Below are positions 36,350-44,558 of a stretch of 64,000 nucleotides of DNA, piece by piece; the first letter of the stretch is position 1; each line of letters starts with the position of its first letter. The translations under genes and the position numbers were made by a program. Location of the stretch: assembly GCA_036704825.1 (NCBI GenBank), contig JAUBSN010000024.1:26838-90837 (forward strand), given 5' to 3'. Below the pieces are notes generated by a model, which did no database searches, was not told where the DNA came from, and saw only the letters and a program-made list of their open reading frames with translations. The stretch comes from Microcoleus sp036704825 (GTDB lineage: Bacteria; Cyanobacteriota; Cyanobacteriia; Cyanobacteriales; Microcoleaceae).

Positions 36350-37783
36350 TTAAATCTTTTTCGGCGCAAAAGGAGAACTCGATTCAAACGAACTGAAACC
36401 GCCGGCAAAATCCTCACCGTAAGCTTCTTCCCCGTGCTGGCCGATATCCAAACCTTGGTCTTCAGCAGATGAGGGCACTCGCAGTTCCATAAACTGCCCT
36501 AAAATTTTCAGGATCGCAAAAGTGCCGACAGCCGCAAACACGTAAGTAGCTAGAACGCCTACAAACTGGGTGACGATTAGCCCCGGATTCCCGGCAAACA
36601 GCCCGTCATTTCCGAGAGCGTTAACAGCTTTAGTCGCAAAGAAGCCAGTCAGAATCGCGCCCACAGTTCCGCCGACGCCGTGAACCGGGAAGGTATCCAA
36701 AGAGTCGTCAAATCCCAGCTTAGCCCGGAAACTAACGGCAAAGAAGCAGCAAACCGAAGTGATCGATCCGATCAAAAGCGCCCCGACTGGAAGCACGAAT
36801 CCAGCCGCAGGTGTGATGCCCACCAATCCCGCTAGGAAACCGCTAGCAATTCCCACTGCTGTCGGTTTGCCTCTGAGCACCCATTCCACGATTGTCCAAG
36901 TTAAACCGCCGGCTGCTGTAGAAATCATCGTGGTGACAAAAGCCACTGTTGCTAAAGAACCAGATCCCAAAGCGCTACCGCCGTTGAAGCCAAACCAGCC
37001 GAACCACAGCATCCCAATTCCCAACAAGACATAGGGTACGTTGTGGGGGGTGTGGGGCTTGTTCAAGTGGTCTTTGCGGGGCCCGATCATCCAAGCTGCG
37101 ACAACGGCAGAAACACCGGAACTGATGTGTACGACTGTGCCGCCGGCAAAGTCGAGAGCTCCCATCGCCCCCAGCCAGCCTCTACCCCAAACCCAGTGGG
37201 CTAAGGGAGAGTAGATGAAGGTAGACCACAGCACCACGAACCAGAAATAGGTTTTAAATGTTACCCGTTCGACTATCGCCCCGGAAATCAAGGCTGGAGT
37301 GATGATCGCGAACATCATCTGATACACCATGAATACTTGGTGGGGTATTGTCGGTGCGTAGCCGATCGGATCTGGTTTGTCCGCCGTGACGTTGTTCAAG
37401 AACATCCAGTCGAAACCGCCGATGAAGGTTTCGATCCCTTTACCAAAGCCTTCGGACGCTGGAGTCGAAACATCAAATGCCAAACTGTAGCCCCACAGCG
37501 TCCAGGTGACGCCGATCAGCCCCATCATGACTAAGCTCATCATCATGGTGTTGAGGACGTTGCGCGATCGCACCAGCCCTCCGTAGAAAAACGCCAGCCC
37601 CGGTGTCATCAGCAATACCAGTGCTGAGGAGACCAACATCCAGGCCGTATCGCCGCTGTCGATCGGATCGATCGCCACTGCAGCAGCAGTACCAGCAGCA
37701 TCTTGGGCTAAGGCATTGTCCGTTAGCGGTACGCTTAACAGCCACAGCGCGATGATGCCGATCGTTAAACTTTTTTTGATCAC
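36350..37783 (-). CDS. amt: Ammonium transporter (Amt family)
   Basis: This is a 477-residue membrane protein of 11 segments after a cleavable signal peptide (IGIIALWLLSVPLTDNALAQ). Family signatures include AFFYGGLVRSRNVLN, FAGGTVVHISSGVSA and DDSLDTFPVHGVGGTVGAI, which hold the conserved pore histidines. It conducts ammonium into the cytoplasm and is normally controlled by PII; no glnB is adjacent. The start is GTG, with GAGAAGG upstream. The C-terminal GLDIGQHGEEAYGEDF tail is typical. A second amt gene lies 4.3 kb to the right. Confidence 0.93.
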   Translation of the reverse strand: MIKKSLTIGIIALWLLSVPLTDNALAQDAAGTAAAVAIDPIDSGDTAWMLVSSALVLLMTPGLAFFYGGLVRSRNVLNTMMMSLVMMGLIGVTWTLWGYSLAFDVSTPASEGFGKGIETFIGGFDWMFLNNVTADKPDPIGYAPTIPHQVFMVYQMMFAIITPALISGAIVERVTFKTYFWFVVLWSTFIYSPLAHWVWGRGWLGAMGALDFAGGTVVHISSGVSAVVAAWMIGPRKDHLNKPHTPHNVPYVLLGIGMLWFGWFGFNGGSALGSGSLATVAFVTTMISTAAGGLTWTIVEWVLRGKPTAVGIASGFLAGLVGITPAAGFVLPVGALLIGSITSVCCFFAVSFRAKLGFDDSLDTFPVHGVGGTVGAILTGFFATKAVNALGNDGLFAGNPGLIVTQFVGVLATYVFAAVGTFAILKILGQFMELRVPSSAEDQGLDIGQHGEEAYGEDFAGGFSSFESSSPFAPKKI

Positions 37784-37790
37784 GTTAGTT

Positions 37791-37804
37791 GTACCTTCTC
37801 ATAC
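37791..37804. promoter_or_regulatory. NtcA-like palindrome overlapping the amt ribosome binding site
   Basis: GTA-N8-TAC lies at 37791-37804, the consensus of the nitrogen regulator NtcA. It overlaps the ribosome binding site, 8 bases before the start codon, which is too close for classical activation. It may be chance or a repression site. Confidence 0.3.
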
Positions 37805-37873
37805 TCAGCAATTTTCCGGGAAGACCCAGCCGATTTTAGATGCGAGGATTTTAGATGCAATAGTTATTTGGTT

Positions 37874-39241
37874 GTGAACTACCCACACTAAATCGAAACG
37901 ATTATACTGTGGGCTTCTAACATCACAGAGGAATGCCTCAGAACGGACTTGCGTCCAATCTTTGGTCTTACTTCCCCTCCGCTAGCAGAAACGGCTGTTC
38001 CATCCGTCTGTAGTATCCTGATGCCCTCCGCTCTAATATTTGTTGCGGCGTTACCATCACGGTCATGACGAGTACCGCAATTAGGACAAGTCCACTTCCT
38101 AATATCAAGCGGTAACTTATCAATCTGGTAATAGCAATTAGAGCAGAGCTTGGAGCTGGGGAACCAGCGGTCAATCTCAACCAACTTGCCACCTTTTTTC
38201 TCTAGCTTGTAAGCTAGGAAATTGACAAAGATTCCCCATCCCACATCAGATATGGCTTTAGCTAAATTATGATTGCGTACCATGCCTTTGACATTAAGAT
38301 TTTCTACTACGACAACTTGGTTTTCGTTGACGAGCTTTCTCGAAAGCTTATGTATAAAATCCTGACGGGATTTAGTTACCCGTTCGTACACTTTAGCTAC
38401 CGTCTTTTTGGCTTTGTTTCTTGAATTACTTCCTTTCTGTTTTTTAGCTAGCTTTTGTTGCTTGCGTTTGAGGTTTTTCTCGTGTTTGGCTAGATGCTTA
38501 GGGTTGTCATACTTGGAGACTTTGCCGCCATTACTCGTAATAGCAAAATGAGTCAATCCCAAGTCAATCCCAATTACTTTGCCGACCGTTGAAACAGTCG
38601 GATTGTCGCCTTCACTCTCCGTCAATATTGAGGCAAAGTATTTCCCAGAAGGATTTAAACTAACCGTAACGGTTTTGATTGTTCCTTCTATGTTCCTGTG
38701 CAACTTGGCTTTAACTTTGCCGACCTTGCCCGGAACCTGAACAAACCCCTCAAGTACCTTGACATTTTGAGGATACTGAATCGATTGCTTACCGTGCTTT
38801 GACTTGTAGCGCGGGAACCTAGCACGACCTGCAAAAAAGTTTTTATAGGCGGTTGTGAGGTTGAGCGTTGTTGATTGCAAAACTTGGCTGTAACATTCAG
38901 ACAACCAAAGTGTTTCTTCGGCTTTCTTGAGTTTTGGTAAAAAGGCATTGAGTGCTGACTGACCAAGGCTTTTACCCGTTTCTTTGTAAGTCTCAATTGA
39001 CTTATAAAGAGCATAGTTCCACCACCATCTGGCACAGCCAAAGTGCTGAGACAGTAGGGCTTGTTGCTCTAATGTTGGATAAAGTCGAACCTTGATAGCA
39101 GTATGCAGCATCTCATTGCCTCCTTACTGTATTATACACATTTCAGTAAAACAGCTACAAATATAAAGATTTGGAGATTTCCGTACCTACAATCTCCCTG
39201 CCTTTCATCCCGCCGCTAAACTGGGTACAGTTATAGCGGGA
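37874..39241 (-). mobile_element. Solo TnpB element (IS200/IS605-like, IS1341 group)
   Basis: The element holds only tnpB. The right end has a stem-loop (CCCACA 37882-37887 with TGTGGG 37908-37913) overlapping the tnpB stop, ending in GTTCAC near 37874. A hairpin near 39212-39241 (CCCGC...GCGGG) may be the left end. No TnpA of the Y1 type is present, so it would depend on one elsewhere. The exact ends are estimates. Confidence 0.6.
37888..39111 (-). CDS. tnpB: TnpB, RNA-guided endonuclease of IS605-type element
   Basis: The product is 407 residues and looks intact. The RuvC-like residues are D183 (GIDLGLTHF), E270 (VVVVENLNVKGM) and D352 (HDRDGNAATNI), with a four-Cys zinc finger (C323, C326, C342, C345) between the last two. 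In studied relatives, TnpB uses an omega-RNA encoded at the 3' end of its gene and the right end of the element; the hairpin there fits this. AAGGAGG lies 7 bases before the ATG, and TATAAT at 39131-39136 is a plausible -10 box. Confidence 0.92.
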   Translation of the reverse strand: MLHTAIKVRLYPTLEQQALLSQHFGCARWWWNYALYKSIETYKETGKSLGQSALNAFLPKLKKAEETLWLSECYSQVLQSTTLNLTTAYKNFFAGRARFPRYKSKHGKQSIQYPQNVKVLEGFVQVPGKVGKVKAKLHRNIEGTIKTVTVSLNPSGKYFASILTESEGDNPTVSTVGKVIGIDLGLTHFAITSNGGKVSKYDNPKHLAKHEKNLKRKQQKLAKKQKGSNSRNKAKKTVAKVYERVTKSRQDFIHKLSRKLVNENQVVVVENLNVKGMVRNHNLAKAISDVGWGIFVNFLAYKLEKKGGKLVEIDRWFPSSKLCSNCYYQIDKLPLDIRKWTCPNCGTRHDRDGNAATNIRAEGIRILQTDGTAVSASGGEVRPKIGRKSVLRHSSVMLEAHSIIVSI

Positions 39242-39554
39242 ACAGGAGCGAGGAGTTAAGTCCGTGTTTTAGCGGAACAAATCTTCAATAGATAATTCCC
39301 CAATCCTCAACCCCCCGACTTCGTATAGCCGGACTCATCTAAATTCGTCCACTATTAATCCAATGGTCTGTGCCTTTTGGATTCCACCATTTGTACAAAC
39401 AGTTATTCTGTATCACCCTATACTAAATAGCTAACTATCATATTTCTTAATGTATCAGTCGCTACTTGACATAGCTAGTGAAAACGGAGTAATCCCAGAG
39501 GTGGAGTCAAGGAGAGGGCGGCAGTTTTGAGTTGGGGAGAGTGGGAGGAGAGGG

Positions 39555-39697
39555 CAGGGCTGTTTCATTCTCAAGGAAATCATCGTTTTGTCGGGGTAGT
39601 GCCGCGTGCCTACCCTCTCCACGAACAAGGGAATCGGTGTTTCAAATATCGGGGCTGCCCTCCGTGGCTGCCGCGACAAGAGAATGAAACAGCCCTG
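39555..39697. mobile_element. MITE family D, with 11-bp target duplication
   Basis: The 18-bp perfect terminal inverted repeat is CAGGGCTGTTTCATTCTC (39555-39572) and its complement at 39680-39697. The 11-bp direct repeat GGAGGAGAGGG flanks it at 39544-39554 and 39698-39708. The 143-bp element has no transposase. An 11-bp duplication is in the range left by IS4-type elements. Confidence 0.85.
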
Positions 39698-39730
39698 GGA
39701 GGAGAGGGGGAGAGTTGGGGAGAATGTTAC

Positions 39731-39864
39731 GGGAGTATCTCAATGAAAGCAGCCCTCCGCTTGAAATTGGAGTTAGGAGTCAGGAGTCAGGAGCAAGGAG
39801 AAAAGAGTCAGAAGGAAGAAGTCAGGAGCCAGAAGAAGTGTTTTTACAAATATGAGATGCTCCC
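39731..39864. mobile_element. MITE family A, copy 2, with 8-bp target duplication
   Basis: This 134-bp copy begins GGGAGTATCTCA (one mismatch) and ends TGAGATGCTCCC. The perfect 8-bp direct repeat AATGTTAC flanks it (39723-39730 and 39865-39872). The interior carries several AGGAGTC-type heptamers. It lies 33 bp from the family D element. Confidence 0.92.
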
Positions 39865-39887
39865 AATGTTACTTGATCCTGGATATT

Positions 39888-39930
39888 TCTAACTAATGAC
39901 TAATGACTAATAACTAATGACTCATGACTC
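39888..39930. repeat. Heptameric short tandem repeat
   Basis: About five imperfect units of CTAATGA/CTCATGA run up to and into the stop region of the SGNH gene. Such heptamer arrays are common in filamentous cyanobacteria. Confidence 0.7.
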
Positions 39931-40839
39931 ATTTTTCAACTGCATCTGATCGAATAGTTGCAGGGCCGATCGCCAAACGAGATAACCTCGATCGTTAAGG
40001 TGCAAGCCATCTGTGCTGAGTTCGGTTGGCAAATTGCCCTCAGCATCCGCAAACAGGGGGTACAAATCCAGATACAAAACATTTTCCGAACTCGCAATTT
40101 CTTTCAGCCGCCGATTTATTGCCCTAATCCGACTGTTAGGAATTGCCAACAGCCGATCGCGATTTTCCCAAGTAGCTTGTTCCCCGCTGTGGGGCAAAAT
40201 CGACTGCACCACAACTTGTGCTTTGGGGTGAGCCCACCGCAAATCGCGAATTATCTGCCGCTGGTTGTCCAAAATCCCTTCGTCGCCGGCCCCCCGCAAC
40301 AAATCGTTAATCCCGATCATCACAAACACCGTATCTGGGGCAGTTCTATCGAACAACTGCAACCGCTTCAGCAAGCCCACGGAAGTCTCCCCCGAAATCC
40401 CTTGATTCAGCCAAATTCGATCGACTGGTAACAGCTTGGTGGGAAACCACATACTGAGAGAATCCCCAGCCAAAACACTCAGTCTTGAGGGTGGATTCGC
40501 CGCCACCGCCTCAGCTTCGCGACCCAACTGCGTCACCCACTGCTGGTAAGTCCATTTATGTCGCGGCCCGGAAACGGGCACATCTAGCACTGACTTTGCA
40601 GAGATCGCCGGTTGGCCAATTTGTTCATGGGCCGCTGCTGCCTTCACCGCATCATTCGCCTGGAAGCTTTCTGTCAAGTTGTTTCCCCGCAGCAGCAGTT
40701 GAGCGACTGTAACTATCAGTACCCCGTTCGTCACCAAAGATAGCAAAGCCCAAACCGGAACAGTTTTCGATCGGCTAACTTCCATCCCTAAGAGGGATTT
40801 ATGAGTTCTACTTCTGCTAACTCCTCCAAACTTCTCCAT
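39922..40839 (-). CDS. SGNH/GDSL-type hydrolase with N-terminal membrane anchor
   Basis: The product is 305 residues. A hydrophobic segment near residues 29-50 (VWALLSLVTNGVLIVTVAQLLL) would anchor it, with the enzyme domain outside. Blocks of the SGNH family are all visible: SVLAGDSLSMW (catalytic Ser), NQGISGET (Gly), VMIGINDLL (Asn) and STDGLHLNDRGY (Asp and His). It likely cleaves an ester, possibly an acyl or acetyl group on a glycan or lipid; the substrate is unknown. A second in-frame Met (MEVSRSK) 18 residues in could be the true start. Confidence 0.85.
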   Translation of the reverse strand: MEKFGGVSRSRTHKSLLGMEVSRSKTVPVWALLSLVTNGVLIVTVAQLLLRGNNLTESFQANDAVKAAAAHEQIGQPAISAKSVLDVPVSGPRHKWTYQQWVTQLGREAEAVAANPPSRLSVLAGDSLSMWFPTKLLPVDRIWLNQGISGETSVGLLKRLQLFDRTAPDTVFVMIGINDLLRGAGDEGILDNQRQIIRDLRWAHPKAQVVVQSILPHSGEQATWENRDRLLAIPNSRIRAINRRLKEIASSENVLYLDLYPLFADAEGNLPTELSTDGLHLNDRGYLVWRSALQLFDQMQLKNES

Positions 40840-41121
40840 AAACTCAAGCTATTTGCAGGCTTCACACCGCATAATTTGCACTGATTGCTGCATCAAATTT
40901 TACCGCTCAATTAAAGCCTCAATTCTTGTAAGAATCAAGCACTGTGCTGTGTTGGGCAAGGGCGGCGATGCAGAATTTTGCTTTTTCGCACTACTTTACC
41001 ATAAAAAATCTGCCTACCAAACTTTCTTGCACATAGATCGGATTTGTCCGACCAGCAGACCCGGACAAAAATATATCTAAAACTTACCGAAATTGTCCAT
41101 TTCTGATGCTAAAATCCAAAA

Positions 41122-41724
41122 ATGAAAAAATTAACTATAACTGAAGCAGCCAAACTTAAAGGTGTGAGCGCTTCCACCTTGCGAAGATGGGAAGCCGAAG
41201 GCAAGCTAATACCCGAACGCACCGCTAACGGTCACAGACGCTATGACCTAGCTCATCTTCTCGGCTTAAAACCCAACAGTGCTTTAACCGTTGCTTACGC
41301 TAGGGTTAGCAGTCACAACCAAAAAGATGATTTAGACAGACAAAAACAAGTTTTGGAATTGTTTTGTGCATCTCACGGCTGGCAATTCCAAATCATTGAT
41401 GATGTGGGTTCTGGGGTTAATTACAGTAAGCGGGGTTTACAACATCTAATTCGGGCGATCGCAGACAATCAAGTAGAAAGGTTGGTATTAACTCACAAAG
41501 ACAGACTGCTGAGATTTGGTTCTGAACTAATTTTTAATTTGTGCGAACACTTTGGGACAGAGGTAGTGATTATAAATCAAACCGAAAATACTAGCTGTGA
41601 CGAGGATTTAGCTAAAGATCTGGTAGAAATAATCACTGCTGTCTCCGCCCGCCTTGATGGCAGCAGGAATCTCAAGAACAAGCGCGTCGTTGAAGAACTT
41701 AAAGCAATTGCCAGTAAACTCTAA
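41122..41724 (+). CDS. IS607-family serine recombinase (TnpA), without partner tnpB
   Basis: The product is 200 residues. An N-terminal MerR-like helix-turn-helix (ITEAAKLKGVSASTLRRWEAEGKL) is followed by a small serine-recombinase domain with ARVSS near residue 60-64 (catalytic Ser) and RLLRFGSELI. The length is normal for the family, so the gene appears intact. In IS607 elements a tnpB normally overlaps the end; none follows here. An 8-bp inverted repeat TTTGTCCG/CGGACAAA lies at 41043-41069, upstream, and may be part of the left end. Confidence 0.9.
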   Translation: MKKLTITEAAKLKGVSASTLRRWEAEGKLIPERTANGHRRYDLAHLLGLKPNSALTVAYARVSSHNQKDDLDRQKQVLELFCASHGWQFQIIDDVGSGVNYSKRGLQHLIRAIADNQVERLVLTHKDRLLRFGSELIFNLCEHFGTEVVIINQTENTSCDEDLAKDLVEIITAVSARLDGSRNLKNKRVVEELKAIASKL

Positions 41725-41965
41725 TTAATACACCTGTTTGCAAAGTTCGTTAGTTACAGATTCTCAATTCCCAATTACCAATTAGCGGCGCACATCTCAT
41801 ACAATCAAAAACTACTATATGCAGGGCATTAAAGGTAAATTAACAATAAAAATATGCCCGCATTCGCATCGAAGATTGAAACGCGAGCACAACGATAGAC
41901 ACCTATAAGTTAGCGGCTATTTCAGAGTGTGGTTTGTCTGAATAAAGCGTGAATTAGCTGATAAA

Positions 41966-42070
41966 TATAGCTCTTCTCAAGTAGATGAGGTATGACTGAC
42001 AACTTATATAACTACTAAAGAAGAGGGCTTTAGCCCAACTACGTACCTCATTTACTTGAGAACCGCTATA
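41966..42070. mobile_element. MITE family E, TA-flanked
   Basis: The 27-bp arms at 41966-41992 and 42044-42070 differ at three positions; both carry TTCTCAAGTA and ATGAGGTA. The ends read TATAGC...GCTATA, which fits insertion at TA. The interior has a GGGCTTTAGCCC palindrome. It lies in the 393-bp spacer before the second amt gene; nothing else was seen in that spacer. Confidence 0.7.
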
Positions 42071-42117
42071 GCTAATCTAGGACACGAAAGCTGAATGGGT
42101 CGATCTCTTCGCACGCT

Positions 42118-43728
42118 CTACATTTTGGTAGTCTTGCCTCCAGAAGACCCGCCATAACCGCCATAGCTGGTCTCACTTCTGTTGTCCAAGCTAGTTTCCT
42201 TCACAAACCCCGTGTAAGCTTCCATCCCGTGTTCGCCGATATCCAAACCTTCAGCCTCCTCTGCTGCTGAAACGCGGATACCCAGCAAAGCTTTGAGTGC
42301 CAGCCAAAAAATCGTACTCAGCAGGACGGTCATCCCGCCTACAGAGATAATGCCGACCAACTGCGCCCAGAGTTGACCGAAACCTCCGCCCAAAAGCAAT
42401 CCGGCTGCCGGGCCTGCGGTATAAATTCCGGTTCCAGGCCCGTCAGCAAACAAGCCCACTGCCAGAGTTCCCCAGATGCCGCAGACTAAGTGAACTGAAG
42501 TTGCCCCTACAGGGTCGTCAATTTTCAAGTTGTCGAAGAAAGTTACTGCGAAAACTACCAGGATACCGGCGATCGTGCCGATAATGGCAGAGTTGGGCAC
42601 GTTGACCCAAGCGCAGCTAGCTGTTACGCCGACTAAGCCGGCGAGGATGCCGTTGATAATCATCGAAAGGTCGGGTTTGCCCAGGTACAGCCAAGCAGTA
42701 ATGGTTGCAGCAATTCCCCCGAAGGCGCCGCCGGTGTTGGTGGTGATGGCAATGTGGGCGATCGCATTTGGATCGACTGCCATTGTCGAACCGGGATTGA
42801 ACCCGAACCAACCCAACCACAAAATCAAACAGCCCAGGGTGGCAATGCTCATATTGTGTCCCGGCATGGCCACAGTATCGCCGTCGCGGTACTTGCCGAT
42901 CCGCGGGCCCAAAAATGCCGCTCCCATCAAAGCAGCCCAACCGCCTACCGAGTGAACCACTGTCGAACCGGCAAAATCCCAGAAGCCGGCATTTGCCAGC
43001 CAGCCGCCGCCCCAAATCCAGTGTCCGGTAATCGGATAAGCAATGCCTACTAGCAGCAAGCTGAAAATTAAGAATTCAAGGAATTTAATTCGCTCTGCAA
43101 CGGCTCCAGAAACGATCGTGGCAGCAGTTCCCGCAAAAACTAATTGGAAAAAGAATTTAGCGTTGAGGGGGACTCCCGTCCAGTTTAATGCCTTGAAAAT
43201 GCCTTGATAAGCGTCTCCTGTGGCGGGGCTGTTGTCGGCTACGTTCCACAGAAAAAATCCGCCGCTGCTGCCGATAAAACCGTTGCCGTTGCTGAACATT
43301 AATCCAAAGCCGATCGCCCAAAATGCGATCGTAGAAAGCGCAAAAACAATCAAGTTTTTGGACAGCACGTTGACGGCATTTTTTTGGCGGCAAAAACCGG
43401 TTTCCAACATACCGAAACCGGCGTTCATAAAGAACACTAGCATCCCAGCCACCATGACCCACATGGTATCCATGCCGACCTTCAGGCTGGCTAATTGTTC
43501 CTCGGTGCTTGGCGCGGGCTCTGTTTGGGCTACCGCAGCATATCCCCACACCAAGACGATGATTGCTGCTATTGGTATGCAGGCTTGCCAACTTGGAGTG
43601 AGGCGGGCGATCGCCCGCGGTAACTTTTTCAACCTGTTGACTTTCGTAAAAATTTTCGGTGCTGGCAAATTTAAACCATCCCGCCTGACTTGTTTCGACT
43701 TTTTCTTTGCGACAGTCATTTTAATCAC
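42118..43728 (-). CDS. Ammonium transporter (Amt family), second copy
   Basis: This 536-residue Amt protein has a basic N-terminal extension before the first hydrophobic segment (IPIAAIIVLVWGYAAVAQ). The core has MNAGFGMLETGFCRQKNAVNVLSKN, FAGSTVVHSVGGWAALMGA and DDPVGATSVHLVCGIWG, with the pore histidines. It ends with the GLDIGEHGMEAY tail seen in the first copy, then a Gly-rich stretch. GTG at 43728 is chosen because GAGGG is well placed. Its sequence differs clearly from the 36350 gene, so it is a separate subfamily rather than a recent duplicate. Confidence 0.92.
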   Translation of the reverse strand: MIKMTVAKKKSKQVRRDGLNLPAPKIFTKVNRLKKLPRAIARLTPSWQACIPIAAIIVLVWGYAAVAQTEPAPSTEEQLASLKVGMDTMWVMVAGMLVFFMNAGFGMLETGFCRQKNAVNVLSKNLIVFALSTIAFWAIGFGLMFSNGNGFIGSSGGFFLWNVADNSPATGDAYQGIFKALNWTGVPLNAKFFFQLVFAGTAATIVSGAVAERIKFLEFLIFSLLLVGIAYPITGHWIWGGGWLANAGFWDFAGSTVVHSVGGWAALMGAAFLGPRIGKYRDGDTVAMPGHNMSIATLGCLILWLGWFGFNPGSTMAVDPNAIAHIAITTNTGGAFGGIAATITAWLYLGKPDLSMIINGILAGLVGVTASCAWVNVPNSAIIGTIAGILVVFAVTFFDNLKIDDPVGATSVHLVCGIWGTLAVGLFADGPGTGIYTAGPAAGLLLGGGFGQLWAQLVGIISVGGMTVLLSTIFWLALKALLGIRVSAAEEAEGLDIGEHGMEAYTGFVKETSLDNRSETSYGGYGGSSGGKTTKM

Positions 43729-43802
43729 TTTTACCCTCTTTACGGCTAGTCAGCTCAGCAATATTCGGAAAACGTTCCAATCTTACTACAAAAGTTTATG
43801 GA

Positions 43803-44324
43803 TTATTTGTTGAGATTGAGGTTGTTATGATAGCCTAGCTCTTCTAGTTGATTTTGTTTTTTCAGTACAGATTCGCACAAAGTTTTGCGGTAAAGCAAGA
43901 CTCGCTCTAGCAATTCCGGCTGATGAGCTGCCAGTATCTGAACTGCCAGCAAGCCAGCATTCTTAGCGTTGCCGATCCCCACTGTTGCTACGGGTATCCC
44001 GGCTGGCATTTGCACGATCGAGTACAGCGAATCTACCCCTTGCAGGTGGTGGCTCGGTACGGGCACGCCAATTACTGGCAAGGGGGTGAAAGATGCTACC
44101 ATACCTGGGAGGTGCGCCGCTCCCCCGGCACCTGCGATAATGACTTTCAAGCCTCGTTGGTGCGCGGTTTGAGCGTATTCCACCATGCGTTCGGGGGTGC
44201 GGTGCGCCGAGACGATCGCCACGGAGCAAGCAACGTTGAATTCTTCGCAAACCGCGATCGCATCTTTCATGGTTGGCAAATCCGAATCGCTACCCATGAT
44301 AATTCCAACTGTCGCTTGATTCAT
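43803..44324 (-). CDS. purE: N5-carboxyaminoimidazole ribonucleotide mutase
   Basis: PurE converts N5-CAIR to CAIR in purine synthesis, in the cytosol as an octamer. The 173-residue product has the family motifs GSDSDLPTMKDA near residue 11, SAHRTPERM at 39-47 and AGAGGAAHLPGM. Length and motifs fit class I bacterial PurE. It is 74 bp upstream of the second amt gene on the same strand, but that is probably not a functional link. purK is not in the window. Confidence 0.95.
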   Translation of the reverse strand: MNQATVGIIMGSDSDLPTMKDAIAVCEEFNVACSVAIVSAHRTPERMVEYAQTAHQRGLKVIIAGAGGAAHLPGMVASFTPLPVIGVPVPSHHLQGVDSLYSIVQMPAGIPVATVGIGNAKNAGLLAVQILAAHQPELLERVLLYRKTLCESVLKKQNQLEELGYHNNLNLNK

Positions 44325-44519
44325 AAAATTTTCAGATTTGAGATTTCATATAAATGTTAATTTTAAATGATTGCGTTAACTCAAATTTAGATATTTTGTA
44401 CCAAAACTAACCCTTCAAAGCAATTTTGCCACAAGCCCCCGTCTGAGCAGCCCTGGAGTCAGCAAAAAGGAAAAAGCTCCCCCTCCTCATCGCCAGCCAC
44501 CGGATTTGTCTGCTGCGAA

Positions 44520-44556
44520 TATTAAATCTAAAATCTAAAATCCCAAATCTAAAATC
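44520..44556. repeat. Short tandem repeat before nagA
   Basis: Imperfect units of AAATCTAAAATC-type words run up to the nagA start codon, leaving no clear ribosome binding site. A related array (TTTTAGA units) is at about 46755-46782. Confidence 0.65.
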
Positions 44557-44558
44557 GG

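Noticed and set aside
39527..39892. 121-codon ORF
   Set aside because: It lies wholly across two MITEs and has no similarity to a protein family.
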